Shown here in pieces: positions 34,304 through 46,182 of a stretch of 64,000 bases of DNA; within the stretch, counting starts at the first letter, position 1, and every line of letters begins with the position of its first letter. The stretch lies in contig CAJNDT010003112.1 of the NCBI GenBank assembly GCA_905221615.1, positions 476,001-540,000 on the forward strand, given 5' to 3'. A model generated the notes under the pieces. It searched no databases. It saw only the letters and a list, made by a program, of their open reading frames with translations, and was not told the origin of the DNA. This DNA is from Symbiodinium sp. CCMP2592. Its lineage: Eukaryota > Sar > Dinophyceae > Suessiales > Symbiodiniaceae. Both the position numbers and the translations under genes were made by a program.

Positions 34304-35731
34304 ATGTCGACGATTACCTTGGAGGTTTCATTGCTCAGTGGCAAAACCACTACTGTGCAAGCAGGCCTGGACGAAACCGTGGAGATGTTGATGCAACGGG
34401 CACAGAGCGAACTTGGAGTCGGGAAAGGGCGACTGCTGGACTCGTCGGGAGTCGTTCTGGACGGATGGGCAGATACAAAGTGCTCCCATATTCAGAACGG
34501 TGACTCACTGACCTTGCATGTAAGCGGAGTTCAAATCCAGTCGACTTTTTTCGCTTTTGCTGCCCTTCTCGGCGATGGCTCCGTTGTGACCTGGGGTGAT
34601 GCTAGGTTTGGCGGCGACAGCAGTGCTGTGCAGGGTCAGCTGAAGAACGTGCAGCAGATCCAAGCCACTCGCAGCGCTTTTGCTGCCATTCTGGGTGATG
34701 GATCCGTTGTGGCCTGGGGCGCTGCTGACAGTGGTGGCGACTGCAGTGATGTGCAGGGCAAACTGGAGAATGTGCAGCAGATCCAAGCCTCTACCTACGC
34801 TTTTGCTGCCATCCTTGCCGACGGATCGGTTGTGACCTGGGGTCTAGATGACTGGGGTGGCGACAGCAGTGCTGTGCAGGGTCAGCTAAAGACTGTGCAG
34901 CAGATCCAGGCCTCTGATGGTGCTTTTGCTGCAATTCTCGACGACGGATGGGTAGTGACCTGGGGTGATGCTGCCTCTGGCGGCGACAGCAGTTCCGTGC
35001 AGGTTCAGTTGAAAAACGTGCAGCAGATCCAAGCCCGTGGCGATGCGTTTGCCGCCGTTCTTGGCGATGGATCTGTTTTGACCTGGGGTAATGCTGGGTG
35101 TGGTGGCGACAGCAGTGCCGTGCAAGGCCAGCTGAAGAATGTGAAGGAGATCCAAGCCACTCGCCGCGCTTTTGCTGCCATTCTTGGCGATGGATCTGTT
35201 GTGACCTGGGGTGATGCTAGCTTTGGTGGCGACAGTGGTGCTGTGCAGGGTCAGCTGAGGAATGTGCAACAGATCCAAGCCACTCGCAGCGCTTTTGCTG
35301 CCATTCTTGGCGATGGATCCGTTGTGACCTGGGGGAAGTTTGAGCGTGGTGGCGACAGTAGAGCTGTGCAGGGTCAGCTGAAGAATGTGCAGCAGATCCA
35401 AGCCTCTGAAAGTGCGTTTGCTGCCATTGTTGGCGACGGAACCGTCGTGACGTGGGGAGATCCTGCCTCTGGCGGCGACAGTAGTACTGTGCAGCAGCAG
35501 TTGAAACATTTGCAGCACATCCAAGCCTCTGGCCGTGCTTTTGCTGCCATTCTTGGCGATGGCTCGGTCGTGACCTGGGGACACGCTGACCGAGGTGGTG
35601 ACAGCAGTTCCGTGCAAGGTCAGCTGAATACTGTGCAGCAGATCCAAGCGTCTGCACCGGTTTTTGCTGCTACTTCTGGCGACGGTGGCGACATCAATAC
35701 CGTGCAGGACCAGATGAACACTGGTCGATAG
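34304..35731 (+). CDS. Ubiquitin-like domain plus RCC1-like (VVTWG) repeat protein
   Basis: This is an intronless frame of 475 codons with ATG at 34304 (AGCATGTCG) and stop TAG at 35729. Residues 1-75 look like a ubiquitin-type beta-grasp domain (MSTITLEVSLLSGKTTTVQ, then GRLLDSSGVVLDGW and GDSLTLHV). From residue 84 there are nine 41-residue (123-bp) repeats with the core FAAILGDGSVVTWGD...GGD...AVQGQLKNVQQIQA, plus a degraded tenth. The DGSVVTWG motif places them near RCC1-type propeller repeats. Many dinoflagellate proteins annotated as HERC-like have this layout, but no HECT domain follows here, so no ligase activity is implied. Repeats 2-7 are close at the DNA level. Lack of introns between intron-rich neighbours suggests a retrocopied origin. 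Confidence 0.85.
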   Translation: MSTITLEVSLLSGKTTTVQAGLDETVEMLMQRAQSELGVGKGRLLDSSGVVLDGWADTKCSHIQNGDSLTLHVSGVQIQSTFFAFAALLGDGSVVTWGDARFGGDSSAVQGQLKNVQQIQATRSAFAAILGDGSVVAWGAADSGGDCSDVQGKLENVQQIQASTYAFAAILADGSVVTWGLDDWGGDSSAVQGQLKTVQQIQASDGAFAAILDDGWVVTWGDAASGGDSSSVQVQLKNVQQIQARGDAFAAVLGDGSVLTWGNAGCGGDSSAVQGQLKNVKEIQATRRAFAAILGDGSVVTWGDASFGGDSGAVQGQLRNVQQIQATRSAFAAILGDGSVVTWGKFERGGDSRAVQGQLKNVQQIQASESAFAAIVGDGTVVTWGDPASGGDSSTVQQQLKHLQHIQASGRAFAAILGDGSVVTWGHADRGGDSSSVQGQLNTVQQIQASAPVFAATSGDGGDINTVQDQMNTGR

Positions 35732-35817
35732 CTCCTGTGGTTGCTTGTCCAGGTGTGCTGGTCGCAGCCAGGTTCGGAAGCTGCAAGACGCCGCGTGGAA
35801 TTGCTGACCGTACTGCA

Positions 35818-36100
35818 GGGGCCTAAATTATTAATTACCTATACTATTTCGGCGGCTCCTTATCATAGTTATAGTATCATATACCCCCAGACCCTATTCT
35901 ATTTCTAATTATTAAGGCCCCTATGTTATAGAACCCTACTGTATATCCCTTATAGACCCCTTCAAGGAACCCGTTAAAGAACCCTATTCTAATTATTAAG
36001 GCCCCTATGTTATAGAACCCTACTATATATCCCTTATAGACTCCTTCAAGGAACCCTTTAAAGAACCCTATTCTGATTATTAAGGCCCCTATGTTGGGAA
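35818..36100. repeat. Short element and 78-bp tandem repeat
   Basis: 35818-35930 matches the element at 32724. Three tandem units of about 78 bp follow, each with ATTAAGGCCCCTATGTT and TATAGACYCCTTCAAGGAAC. A further copy lies at 38795-38880. Confidence 0.75.
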
Positions 36101-36500
36101 GCCCTCGGAATGCTTAAGATAGGATTTAGCGAAGTGGGGTCCGGGGGAGCCAAAACCTGGTGCAAAAGTAGTTTGGGGTTTTGGAGGGCTGTAGTCTTAA
36201 GCATTCCGAGGCTTATTTGGGACTAGTTCTATGTCGGGAAGGGTTTGTGTCAAATAGTCCCCAAATATAGTCTTAAGCATTCCGAAGCTTTTTCGGGAAT
36301 AGATCTATGTCAGAGAGGTTAGTGTAGAATTGTGCGTAATATATAGTCTGAAGCATTCCGAGGCTTTTTGAGAACACGTTTATGAATGAGAAGTGTAGTT
36401 TAACATCAGGGCAAGGGGGCTTGTTTTGTGCTTGAAACACAGCATGTAGTCGAGGTGCGCTGAATTTAGCGTCTCGTTTCCTAAACAATGCCGTTTGGAA
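36101..36500. repeat. Interspersed TTAAGCATTCCGAGGC repeats
   Basis: The word CTTAAGCATTCCGA(G/A)GCTT recurs at about 36192, 36272 and, weaker, 36352, with a reverse copy at 36105 and a remnant near 38766. No gene is seen. Confidence 0.6.
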
Positions 36501-36519
36501 GTTCTGCGAGTGCGCTGCG

Positions 36520-38290
36520 CGAACAGTTCCGAACGGTTTCAAACGGTTTCCCGAACAGTTCCCGAATGATTCTTGAAGAATTCCTGCAAGTGTGCTATAT
36601 ACAGTAGTACAGTATACGCAATATAGGTGTGCCCAAGACAATGCCCACTGGTGCTGGGAATGCTTGTGGCCTGGATGCCGAACAGTTCCGAATCGGTTCC
36701 GAACAGTTCCGAACAGTTCCCGAACGATTCCTGAAGGATTGCCGCAGGGTGTGCTATATATAGGTGTGCCCAAGACAAGGCCCGCTGCTGGGAATGCTTG
36801 TGGCCTGGATGCCGAACAGTTCCGAATCGGTTCCGAACAGTTCCGAACAGTTTTGAATGGTTTCCCGAACAGTTCTCGAACGATTCCTGAAGGATTGCTG
36901 CAGGGTGTGCTATATATAGGTGTGCCCAAGACAAGGCCCGCTGCTGGGAATGCTTGTGGCCTGGATGCCGAAAGTTCCGAAGTTCCGAACAGTTCCGAAC
37001 AGTTTTGAATGGTTTCCCGAACAGTTCCCGAACGATTCCTGAAGGATTGCTGCAGGGTGTGCTATATATAGGTGTGCCCAAGACAAGGCCCGCTGCTGGG
37101 AATGCTTGTGGCCTGGATGCCGAACAGTTCCGAATCGGTTCCGAACAGTTCCGAACAGTTTTGAATGGTTTCCCGAACAGTTCCCGAACGATTCCTGAAG
37201 GATTGCTGCAGGGTGTGCTATATATAGGTGTGCCCAAGACAAAGCCCGCTGCTGGGAATGCTTGTGGCCTGGATGCCGAACAGTTCCGAATCGGTTCCGA
37301 ACAGTTCCGAACCATTCCCGAGCAGTTCCGAACCAGTTCCGAACCGCCCCCGGAGACCGGACCCCAAGCCCCCTCAACCCCTCGCCCCCCACCTCCCAAC
37401 CCGCCCCACAACTTGGCCGTCCCAGGACGGAATTGGTTCGAAACTGCTCGGAACCGATTCGGAACTGTTCGGCATCCAGGCCACAAGCATTCCCAGCAGC
37501 GGGCCTTGTCTTGGGCACACCTATATATAGCACACCCTGCAGCAATCCTTCAGGAATCGTTCGGGAACTGTTCGGGAAACCATTCAAAACTGTTCGGAAC
37601 TGTTCGGAACCGATTCGGAACTGTTCGGCATCCAGGCCATAAGCATTCCCAGCACTAGTGGGCCGTGTCTTGGGCACACCTATATATAGCACACCCTGCA
37701 GGAATCCTTCAGGAATCGTTCGGGAACTGTTCGGGAAACCATTCAAAACTGTTCGGAACTGTTCGGAACCGATTCGGAACTGTTCGGCATCCAGGCCACA
37801 AGCATTCCCAGCAGCGGGCCTTGTCTTGGGCACACCTATATATAGCACACCCTGCAGCAATCCTTCAGGAATCGTTCGAGAACTGTTCGGGAAACCATTC
37901 AAAACTGTTCGGAACTGTTCGGAACCGATTCGGAACTGTTCGGCATCCAGGCCACAAGCATTCCCAGCAGCGGGCCTTGTCTTGGGCACACCTATATATA
38001 GCACACCCTGCAGCAATCCTTCAGGAATCGTTCGAGAACTGTTCGGGAAACCATTCAAAACTGTTCGGAACTGTTCGGAACCGATTCGGAACTGTTCGGC
38101 ATCCAGGCCACAAGCATTCCCAGCAGCGGGCCTTGTCTTGGGCACACCTATATATAGCACACCCTGCAGCAATCCTTCAGGAATCGTTCGAGAACTGTTC
38201 GGGAAACCATTCAAAACTGTTCGGAACTGTTCGGAACCGATTCGGAACTGTTCGGCATCCAGGCCACAAGCATTCTCAGCACTGACGGTC
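36520..38290. repeat. 156-bp satellite arranged as a large palindrome
   Basis: About five units lie in one orientation (36520-37340) and five in the opposite orientation (37430-38280), spaced 153-160 bp. Each carries GTGTGCTATATATAGGTGTG, GAATGCTTGTGGCCTGGATG and runs of GTTCCGAACAGTTCCGAA. Between the arms is a unique C-rich core (37345-37430). Open frames up to 460 codons on both strands are by-products of a unit length near 3n. Confidence 0.9.
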
Positions 38291-39226
38291 ATGGGACTGT
38301 CGGGGACCGGCCGCTTGCCACGGTTCGGCTGAGACCCTTGAGGCTAACCAATCCAGGGAAGGGATTGATGAAAGCCGGCTGGGGGATAGCTCCGGGGTTA
38401 GGCACCAGCTTTCGTCCCCGCAAAAAGTCCCCGGCATGCATGGAAGGCCATTCGTTGCTCCTTGGTGCCCTCTCTGCGTCCCTCCCTCCCTCTTTCCCTC
38501 CCGCCCCCGAAGAAGGTAAGGTTTCAAACATCAGTTCAATGATATCAAGGCAAGTATCAAGGCCAACTGAGTCAACCAAACGATTCCAAAACAGCTTTCG
38601 CACCACTTTTGGGCAATTTCCCAAACAGGTTTCGCACCACTTTTCATAGCCTTGGGAGAAGCGTTTCAGGAGTCGGCGGGCAGTTTCCCAAACAGGTTTC
38701 GCACCACTTTTTGAAGGCTCCGGGAACAGATACCCAAACAGGTTTTGCACCAGGAAATGCTGCAGTCTTAAGCATTCCCAGGGTTTCCCAACCCCTATGT
38801 TATAGAACCCCACTGTATACCCCTTTTAGACCCCTTCAAGGAGCCCTTTCAAGAACCCTATTCTAATTATTATAGGCCCCTGTTCTGCCGGCAGCATGCG
38901 CTTGTTCCGAAAGCCAGCAGCGATTCCCAAAAGCCCAAAACCCAAAAGCATAGACTTCTGACAAACTTCACATCCTAAATTTTAAAGCCCCTGAGCCCTA
39001 TACTGTATATACAATAGGCTTAATATCCAAAAAATCCGTAACTCCTGAGAACCTGGACTCTCAACTTTGGGACTTTAAATTTAGCCGTGCACTGTATGAA
39101 GCAATGTGCACCTAAGGCCCTCGTAGGAATGCTTAGTAGTAGCTGGATTTCTGCTGCTGGTGGTGTGGTGGTGGCGGCGGTGGTGCTGGAGGTGGTGGTG
39201 GTTTCGGCGGTGGTGGTAGTAGTGCC

Positions 39227-39268
<42 letters not shown>

Positions 39269-39534
39269 CAAGGGCAGCAGGAGGAGTAGTAGTAGCATTG
39301 TAGTAGTAGTCGTCGTGGTCGTACTAGCAGTTGTAGCAGTCGTAGCAGTCGTCGTCGTAGTAGTCGTCGAGTGGCTGTGGCTGTGGTAGTGGTAGTGGTA
39401 GTGGTAGTGGTAGTGGTAGTAGTAGTAGTAGTAGCAGTAGTAGTAGTAGTAGTTACGGCGGCGGTGGCGGTCGTGGTGGTGGTGGTTGGTTTCAAACATC
39501 CCTGAAACCCCACATATCTCGGAGGCTCAAAGGA
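38291..39534. other. Spacer with degraded repeats and triplet arrays
   Basis: 38610-38760 holds three copies of a CCCAAACAGGTTTCGCACC word. 38795-38880 is a stray copy of the 78-bp repeat. 39165-39475 is an array of GTA/GTG/GCA triplets that encodes only low-complexity peptides. No gene is supported. Confidence 0.6.
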
Positions 39535-39581
39535 CGGCTTGATCGTCATGAACGACATCGAGACCCTGGGATTTGAAGCAG
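39535..39581 (+). CDS. Gene G, exon candidate
   Basis: This 47-bp island after TCGGAG reads SKDGLIVMNDIETLG in a frame with strong G/C third positions. It ends at a GC donor, followed within 60 bp by TTTAGGG-type intron DNA. It resembles a WD40 or propeller strand but is too short to assign. Confidence 0.45.
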
Positions 39582-39945
39582 GCTTTATAAGGATGTTGTC
39601 GTGGGCTTCGTGCGCGCCTAGTTTAGGGTTTAGGGGCTGTAAAGTTTAGGGGTTTCAGGGTTGAGGGTTTAGGGTTCGTGGTTTTGGGGTTTCATGGTTT
39701 TTGTCGCTGTTCGAGGTGTTCAACGGGCACTATACGGGCCTGATTTGAAGGGACGACAATGGGAGTGGCATTCATAGAGTCATAGAAGCGCATTCAAGAC
39801 ACTTCGGGTAAGAAGTAGAGCTAAGACCATAAGAGGAAGCACTGTACAACTCAAGGCACATTCCTTACCAAGGGCTGTTGGGCTATCGGGGAAGTTCGGG
39901 GTTTTGCGTTGTCTTTGCTTTTTGTCGATAGTGCTGAGGATTCAG

Positions 39946-40168
39946 GGTGGCGCGGTGCTTCGGTTTTGTTGACGGGCATCAGTGGGATTCTATCCATATT
40001 TTACTCTCCTATCTTGAAATGTCTTGCGTGCTTAAGGCTCTGCGGATCCTGCTTGCTTTCCTGTGGGAGAACCACGAGGGCAGAAAGAAGTTCGAAGCCT
40101 CGAGGCCTCAAACCGAGCAGTCGGAAGCTTCCAAGCTTGGATACTGCCGCCCGCTCAGCAGCAGATAA
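39946..40168 (+). CDS. Gene G, last exon
   Basis: This frame opens after GATTCAG and ends at TAA 40166-40168. It reads VARCFGFVDGHQWDSIHILL, then MSCVLKALRILLAFLWENHE and a charged tail (GRKKFEASRPQ). It is followed at once by a MITE-like element. The link to exon 39535 is inferred from strand and spacing. Confidence 0.5.
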
Positions 40169-40182
40169 CTAACGTCTACAAG

Positions 40183-40296
40183 ATATGGGTGGTTGTCAAA
40201 GTTATGGTGCCTCTTTTGGTGCCCTTAGTATAGAACGGCACCTAATATTTAGGGTACCCAAAAAGGGACCAGAATTTTGACAACTACCCACTTATG
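40183..40296. mobile_element. MITE-like element, copy 2
   Basis: Same terminal inverted repeats (ATGGGTGGTTGTCA / TGACAACTACCCA) and internal GAACGGCACC as the copy at 32027-32136. It sits 15 bp after a stop codon. Confidence 0.7.
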
Positions 40297-40384
40297 CATA
40301 TGTATATATATATATATATGTACGTAGGACCTTTAGGTCCTATTTGGCGTAGGGCTTGCTCTGTGTCTTAATATATACTGTGTA

Positions 40385-42055
40385 TATACGCAATTAAAAA
40401 TTTAAAGAATTTAAAAAATTTAAAGGGAGTAAATCCTTTAAATTCTGAAATCGTCCGGAATTAAAAATTTAAAGAATTTAAAAAATTTAAAGGAGGTAAA
40501 TCCTTTAAATTCTGAAATCGTCCGGAATTAAAAATTTAAAGAATTTAAAAAATTTAAAGGAGGTAAATCCTTTAAATTCTTTAAATTCTGAAATCGTCCG
40601 GAATTAAAAATTTAAAGAATTTAAAGAATTTAAAGAATTTTAAAAATTTAAATGTCCAGCTCCAGCTCCAGCCCCAGCCCCCCAGCCTTCGACCCCAGCC
40701 CACGGAATTAAATTTTTAAAATTCTTTAAATTCTTTAAATTCTGAAATCGTCCGGAATTAAAAATTTAAAGAATTTAAAAAATTTAAAGGAGGTAAATCC
40801 TTTAAATTCTGAAATCGTCCGGAATTAAAAATTTAAAGAATTTAAAAAATTTAAAGGAGGTAAATCCTTTAAATTCTTTAAATTCTGAAATCGTCCGGAA
40901 TTAAAAATTTAAAGAATTTAAAAAATTTAAAGGGGGTAAATCCTTTAAATTCTTTAAATCTTGAAATGGTCCCGATTTAAAAATTTAAAGAATTTAAAGA
41001 ATTTAAAGAATTTTAAAAATTTAAATGTTCAGCTCCAGCCCCAGCCCCAGCCCCCCAACTTCCGACCCCAGCCCACGGAATTAAATTTTTTAAATTCTTT
41101 AAATTCTTTAAATTCTGAAATCGTCCGGAATTAAAAATTTAAAGAATTTAAAAAATTTAAAGGATGTAAATCCTTTAAATTCTGAAATCGTCCGGAATTA
41201 AAAATTTAAAGAATTTTTAAAAAAAAATAAATGTAGTAAATCCTTTAAATTCTGAAATCGTCCGGAATTAAAAATTTAAAGAATTTAAAAAATTTAAAGG
41301 AAGTAAATCCTTTAAATTCTTTAAATATTGAAATCGTCCGGAATTAAAAATTTAAAGAATTTCAAGAATTTTAAAAATTTAAATGTCCAGCTCCAGCTCC
41401 AGCCCCAGCCCCCCAGCCTTCGACCCCAGCCCACGGGATTAAATTTTTTAAATCCTTTAAATTCTTTAAATTCTGAAATCGTCCGGAATTACAAATTTAA
41501 AGAATTTAAAAAATTTAAAGGGGGTAAATCCTTTAAATTCTGAAATCGTCCGGAATTAAAAATTTAAAGAATTTAAAAAATTCAAATGGGGTAAATCCTT
41601 TAAATTCTTTAAATTTTGAAATCGTCCGGAATTAAAAATTTAAAGAATTTAAAAGAATTTAAAGAATTTAAAGAATTTTAAAAATTTAAATGTCCAGCTC
41701 CAGCTCCAGCCCCAGCCCCCCAGCCTTCGACCCCAGCCCACGGAATTAAATTTTTTAATTCTTTAAATTCTTTAAATTCTGAAATCGTCCGGAATTAAAA
41801 ATTTAAAGAATTTAAAAAATTTAAAGGAGGTAAATCCTTTAAATTCTGAAATCGTCCGGAATTAAAAATTTAAAGAATTTAAAACATTTAAAGGAGGTAA
41901 ATCCTTTAAATTCTGAAATCTTCCGGAATTAAAAATTTAAAGAATTTAAAAAAATTAAAGGAGGTAAATCCTTTAAATTCTTTAAATTCTGAAATCGTCC
42001 GGATTTCAAAATTTAAAGAATTTAAAGAATTTAAAGAATTTTAAAAATTTAAATC
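40385..42055. repeat. A/T-rich AATTTAAAG block
   Basis: Units of AAATTTAAAGAATTTAAA with TCTGAAATCGTCCGGAATT spacers form higher-order units of about 330 bp separated by CCAGCTCCAGCCCCAGCC tracts. It mirrors the A/T block at 27301-28900 in position but not in exact sequence. Confidence 0.9.
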
Positions 42056-43580
42056 TTCAGCTCCAGCCCCAGCCCCAGCCCCCCAGCCTCCGACCCCAGC
42101 CCCAGCCCCCAGCCTCCGACCCCAGCCCCAGCCCCCAGCCCCAGCCCCACGCACCCCTGCCAGAGCCAAGCCCCAAGGCCCCGCCCCACCCAGTCCTAGC
42201 CCCCAGCCCCAGCCCCCCCGCCCCCACCCCCCCAGCGCCTGCCCCCAAGGGGGCCTAGGGGCTGGGGCTGAGGCTGGGCGGGGGGGCGAAAAGGTAGCTG
42301 GGCTCGCAGGCCAGGGCGCAGCTGGTGGGATGGGGAGGAGTAGGTGGTGGGTGGTGGGTAGTGGGTAGTGGTGGCGGGTGCTGGGTAGTGGTTGGTGTGT
42401 GGTGGGTGGTGTGTGGTTGGTGGGGAGGGTGTGGGTGGTGGGCGTGGCGGGTGAGGGGTGCCGGGTGGTGGATAATAGGTGGTGGGTGGTGGGTGGTGAT
42501 GGGGTACGAGGCAAGGGGCTGAGATAGGGGGGTGGGTAGTGAGGTATGAAGGGGGCGGGAGGGTGGAGTGGGGGCAAGGGTGTATAATCCCTGCGAGCCG
42601 CGACCGAGCAGAAAGCCTGTAAATGCCGCGTTCAAAAAACGGCCAGGGATCCCACACATCTGCGGGCAAAATCTGGCGGAAGTGATCCGCCACCAAGCAA
42701 AAAGCCTGTAAATACCGCATTAAACAAAGGGCCAGGGATTTCACATATCTGTTGGCAAAATCTGACAGAAGTACCGATTGCTCACTTCCGCCAGATGTTG
42801 CCACCAGATATGTGAAATCCCTGGCCCTTTGTTTAATGCGGTATTTACAGGCTTTTTGCTCGGTGGCGGATCACTTCCGCCAGATTTTGCCCGCAGATGT
42901 GTGGGATCCCTAGCCCTTGAAGCGGTGGGTGAGACACGGCGGTTTGGAGCCTGCTGTCTCTTCCCATCCGCGTTCAAAAAACGGCCAGGGATCCCACACA
43001 TCTGCGGGCAAAATCTGGCTGAAGTGATCCGCCACCAAGCAAAAAGCCTGTAAATACCGCATTAAACAAAGGGCCAGGGATTTCACATATCTGTTGGCAA
43101 AATCTGACAGAAGTACCGATTGCTCACTTCCGCCAGATGTTGCCACCAGATATGTGAAATCCCTGGCCCTTTGTTTAATGCGGTATTTACAGGCTTTTTG
43201 CTCGGTGGCGGATCACTTCCGCCAGATTTTGCCCGCAGATGTGTGGGATCCCTAGCCCTTGAAGTGGTGGGTGAGACACGGCGGTTTGGAGCCTGCTGTC
43301 TCTTCCCATCCGCGTTCAAAAAACGGCCAGGGATCCCACACATCTGCGGGCAAAATCTGGCGGAAGTGATCCGCCACCAAGCAAAAAGCCTGTAAATACC
43401 GCATTAAACAAAGGGCCAGGGATTTCACATATCTGTTGGCAAAATCTGACAGAAGTACCGATTGCTCACTTCCGCCAGATTTTGCCACCAGATATGTGAA
43501 ATCCCTGGCCCTTTGTTTAATGCGGTATTTACAGGCTTTTTGCTCGGTGGCGGATCACTTCCGCCAGATTTTGCCAGCAG
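42055..43580. repeat. C-rich block and 342-bp tandem repeat with internal inverted copies
   Basis: 42055-42300 is CCCCAGCCCCAG-type DNA, and 42300-42590 is GGTGGGTGGTGGGT-type DNA. From 42600, units of 342 bp repeat about three times. Each contains the 89-bp-type motif in both orientations (GGCAAAATCTGGCGGAAGTG and CACTTCCGCCAGATTTTGCC), so each unit can fold back. Confidence 0.85.
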
Positions 43581-45603
43581 ATGTGTGAAATCCCTAGCCG
43601 TTGTTTTCATGCGGTAGTTACAGGTGTTTTGCTGGACCACAGGTCACTTCCGCCAGATTTTGCCAGCAGATGTGTGAAATCCCTAGTCCTTGTTTTCACG
43701 CGGTATTTACAGGTGTTTTGCTGGACCACAGGTCACTTCCGCCAGGTTTTGCCAGCAGATGTGTGAAATCCCTATAGGCCCTAGCCCTTGTTTTCATGCG
43801 GTATTTACAGGTGTTTTGCTGGACCACAGGTCACTTCCGCCATGTTTTGCTGGACCACAGGTCACTTCCGCCAGATTTTGCCAGCAGATGTGTGAAATCC
43901 CTAGTCCTTGTTTTCAAGCGGTATTTACAGGTGTTTTGCTGGACCACAGGTCACTTCCGCCAGATTTTGCCAGCAGATGTGTGAAATCCCTAGCCCTTGT
44001 TATAGCGCGATATTTACATGCTTTCTGCTCGGTCGCGGCTCGGGCAGGGAAGGCTGGGCGTGCGGAAGCAGGCAGCCGTGCCCACCCACCCCGTCCCATC
44101 CCACCACACACCTCACTCCCCCCCTCCCTCTTTATCATCCACCTCATCATCTTCACTATCTTCCTCCTCCTCATCCCTCGTCCTCCTCCCATACCCCTCC
44201 CTCCCTCTCCCTATCCCTCCCACTACCCCCTCCCCTCACCTTCCTCACTCTCCCCCACCTCCACTCCCTCTACCTCTCCTCTTCCCCTTTCTCTCTCCTG
44301 GAATCTCCACCCCCCCCCAACCCTCCCTTCTCTCCTTCTTAAATATCCCCCTAAGGTTTTGTGAAAACTCAGATCCCAAAACCACAGATCTTAAGGGGTG
44401 TCCCCCTAAAGGTTTTCATGACAAGTAAGTGCAAAAGGCACAAATCGCAAGGGGTGTCCCCCTTAAAGGTTTTGTGAAGATTCAAATCCCAAAACCACAG
44501 ATCTTAAGGGGTGTCCCCTAAAGGTTTTCATGACAAGTAAGTTCAAAAATCACAAATCGCAAGGGGTGTCGCCCTAATATTTTGTAAGAACTCAGATCCA
44601 AAAATCACAGATCGCACGGGGTGTGCCCCTGTCAGGCTTTGTAAGAACTCAGATCCAAAAATCACACATCGCAAGGAGCGTCCCCCTAAAGGCGTTTGTA
44701 AATGATCCACCCTGTCCCTCTCACTTGCCTCCTACCTCCCCCACTCATAACTCATTCCTTCCCTTCCCATCTCATGTCTCCTCACCTCCCATCACTTTTT
44801 CTCCCATCCACTCATCTTCTTATCATCTTCTTATCACCTTCATCACTTTTTAATTTGTCTTATGGGGTCTATAGAGCCCATATAGAAAGCTTCATAGATA
44901 TATAAACTTTACAGATTCTCGAGATAAAGAACTTGTAGGAACCGCTTATGTTTCCCACAAATGGAGTCCTTTATAAAAAATCTTTGAAAGATCGATTATA
45001 TGGAGCCCTCATACACAGTCTTTATATACTCCTTATAGAAATCTATAGATCCTTTGTACAGATCCCTGATATGGAACCCTTTGTAGAAAACCCTTAGACT
45101 ATACAATCCAAAGATCGCACCCACCCTCCACTCCCTCTACCTCTCCACCCATCTCCCCACTCCCTCCTCTTCCCCTCCCTTTGTCCACCCCTCCCCACCT
45201 TTTCCTTGCGCTCCCTCTACCTCCTCTCTCCACCCACCCTCTTCTCCCTGTTCCTCTCCACCCTCTCCCCACTCACTCACCCAACCCACTCAGCCCGGCC
45301 AGGCTCCCCAGCTGGCCCTGCCTCAAAGCAAGCCGGGCGTGCTGGCCGTGGATCTCAGCAGGCCCCTGCCCCCCCTCGAGAGCCCACCAGGCTCAGCAGG
45401 CCAGGCCGCAGGCAAGCTGCGAGCTGGCCGCCTTCGGCAAGCTGTCTAACATTGTTTCTTATCCACTTTCACCTATTCCCCCGCTTCAGTCCATGCCCTA
45501 CCTTTCACTCCTTTCCAGACCCTTCTGATATGAGTAAAATGAGAGGAGGAGGTCAGAGGGACGAAGAACAGCTCTCTCCATTACTTTCTCATCTGCTTTG
45601 ACC
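43560..45603. repeat. Right arm of the large inverted duplication
   Basis: This is the reverse-orientation counterpart of 23391-25570, starting with 89-bp-type repeats and ending at the N gap. Small differences from the left arm (for example TTGTACAGATCC near 45055 against the left-arm form near 23985) show the arms have diverged slightly and are separate loci rather than an assembly echo. Confidence 0.8.
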
Positions 45604-45703
45604 NNNNNNNNNNNNNNNNNNNNNNNNNNNNNNNNNNNNNNNNNNNNNNNNNNNNNNNNNNNNNNNNNNNNNNNNNNNNNNNNNNNNNNNNNNNNNNNNN
45701 NNN
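45604..45703. other. Assembly gap (100 N)
   Basis: Exactly 100 N, the usual placeholder for a gap of unknown size. The repeat content differs sharply on the two sides: TTTAGGG-type heptads are common to the left and almost absent to the right, while TCCACTG heptad tandems occur only to the right. Confidence 0.95.
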
Positions 45704-46182
45704 ACTGCCTTGGACTCGGCACTTTCCACCCAACTTGCGTGGGCCATGCTACCCACGACAGGGAACAGGGGGACAGTGAACAGTCGACAGTGAACCGTCG
45801 ACAGCTGCGGAGAACAGGTCAACATCAACTTCTGACTCTGCAAAGAATGCACGAAAACACAACAGCACAATTGAACTGCTCATGAGCCATTTGTCACTCC
45901 TCTCTGTTCCGGCGGGGCAAACGATGAAACGTCGTCAGCAGCTGCCAGGAAGTGTCAGGCAAATGCTCATAGTACATGTTCCTTGTCAATGGCACTTCAG
46001 CTCGCTCTGGTGCCGCTGCAGCTAACCACTTCAGCGGGGGTGGGTCCTCATCTCCCCCAGCAACGCGGCCCGCTTGGAGACGTTCACAACGTTCACGCAA
46101 TAGTGGAACCTGGGCATTCAAGGGCATGGCAAATCAACATAAGCCCTCGGAAAAAATGGATTTAAGACAAAGCCAATGCATT

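Noticed and set aside
36273..38332. Open frames up to 460 codons on both strands in the satellite
   Set aside because: All encode the same satellite unit in different registers (GNCSGN, NSSRTIPEG, HKHSQQRA) and appear on both strands because the array is inverted. There is no start context or domain.
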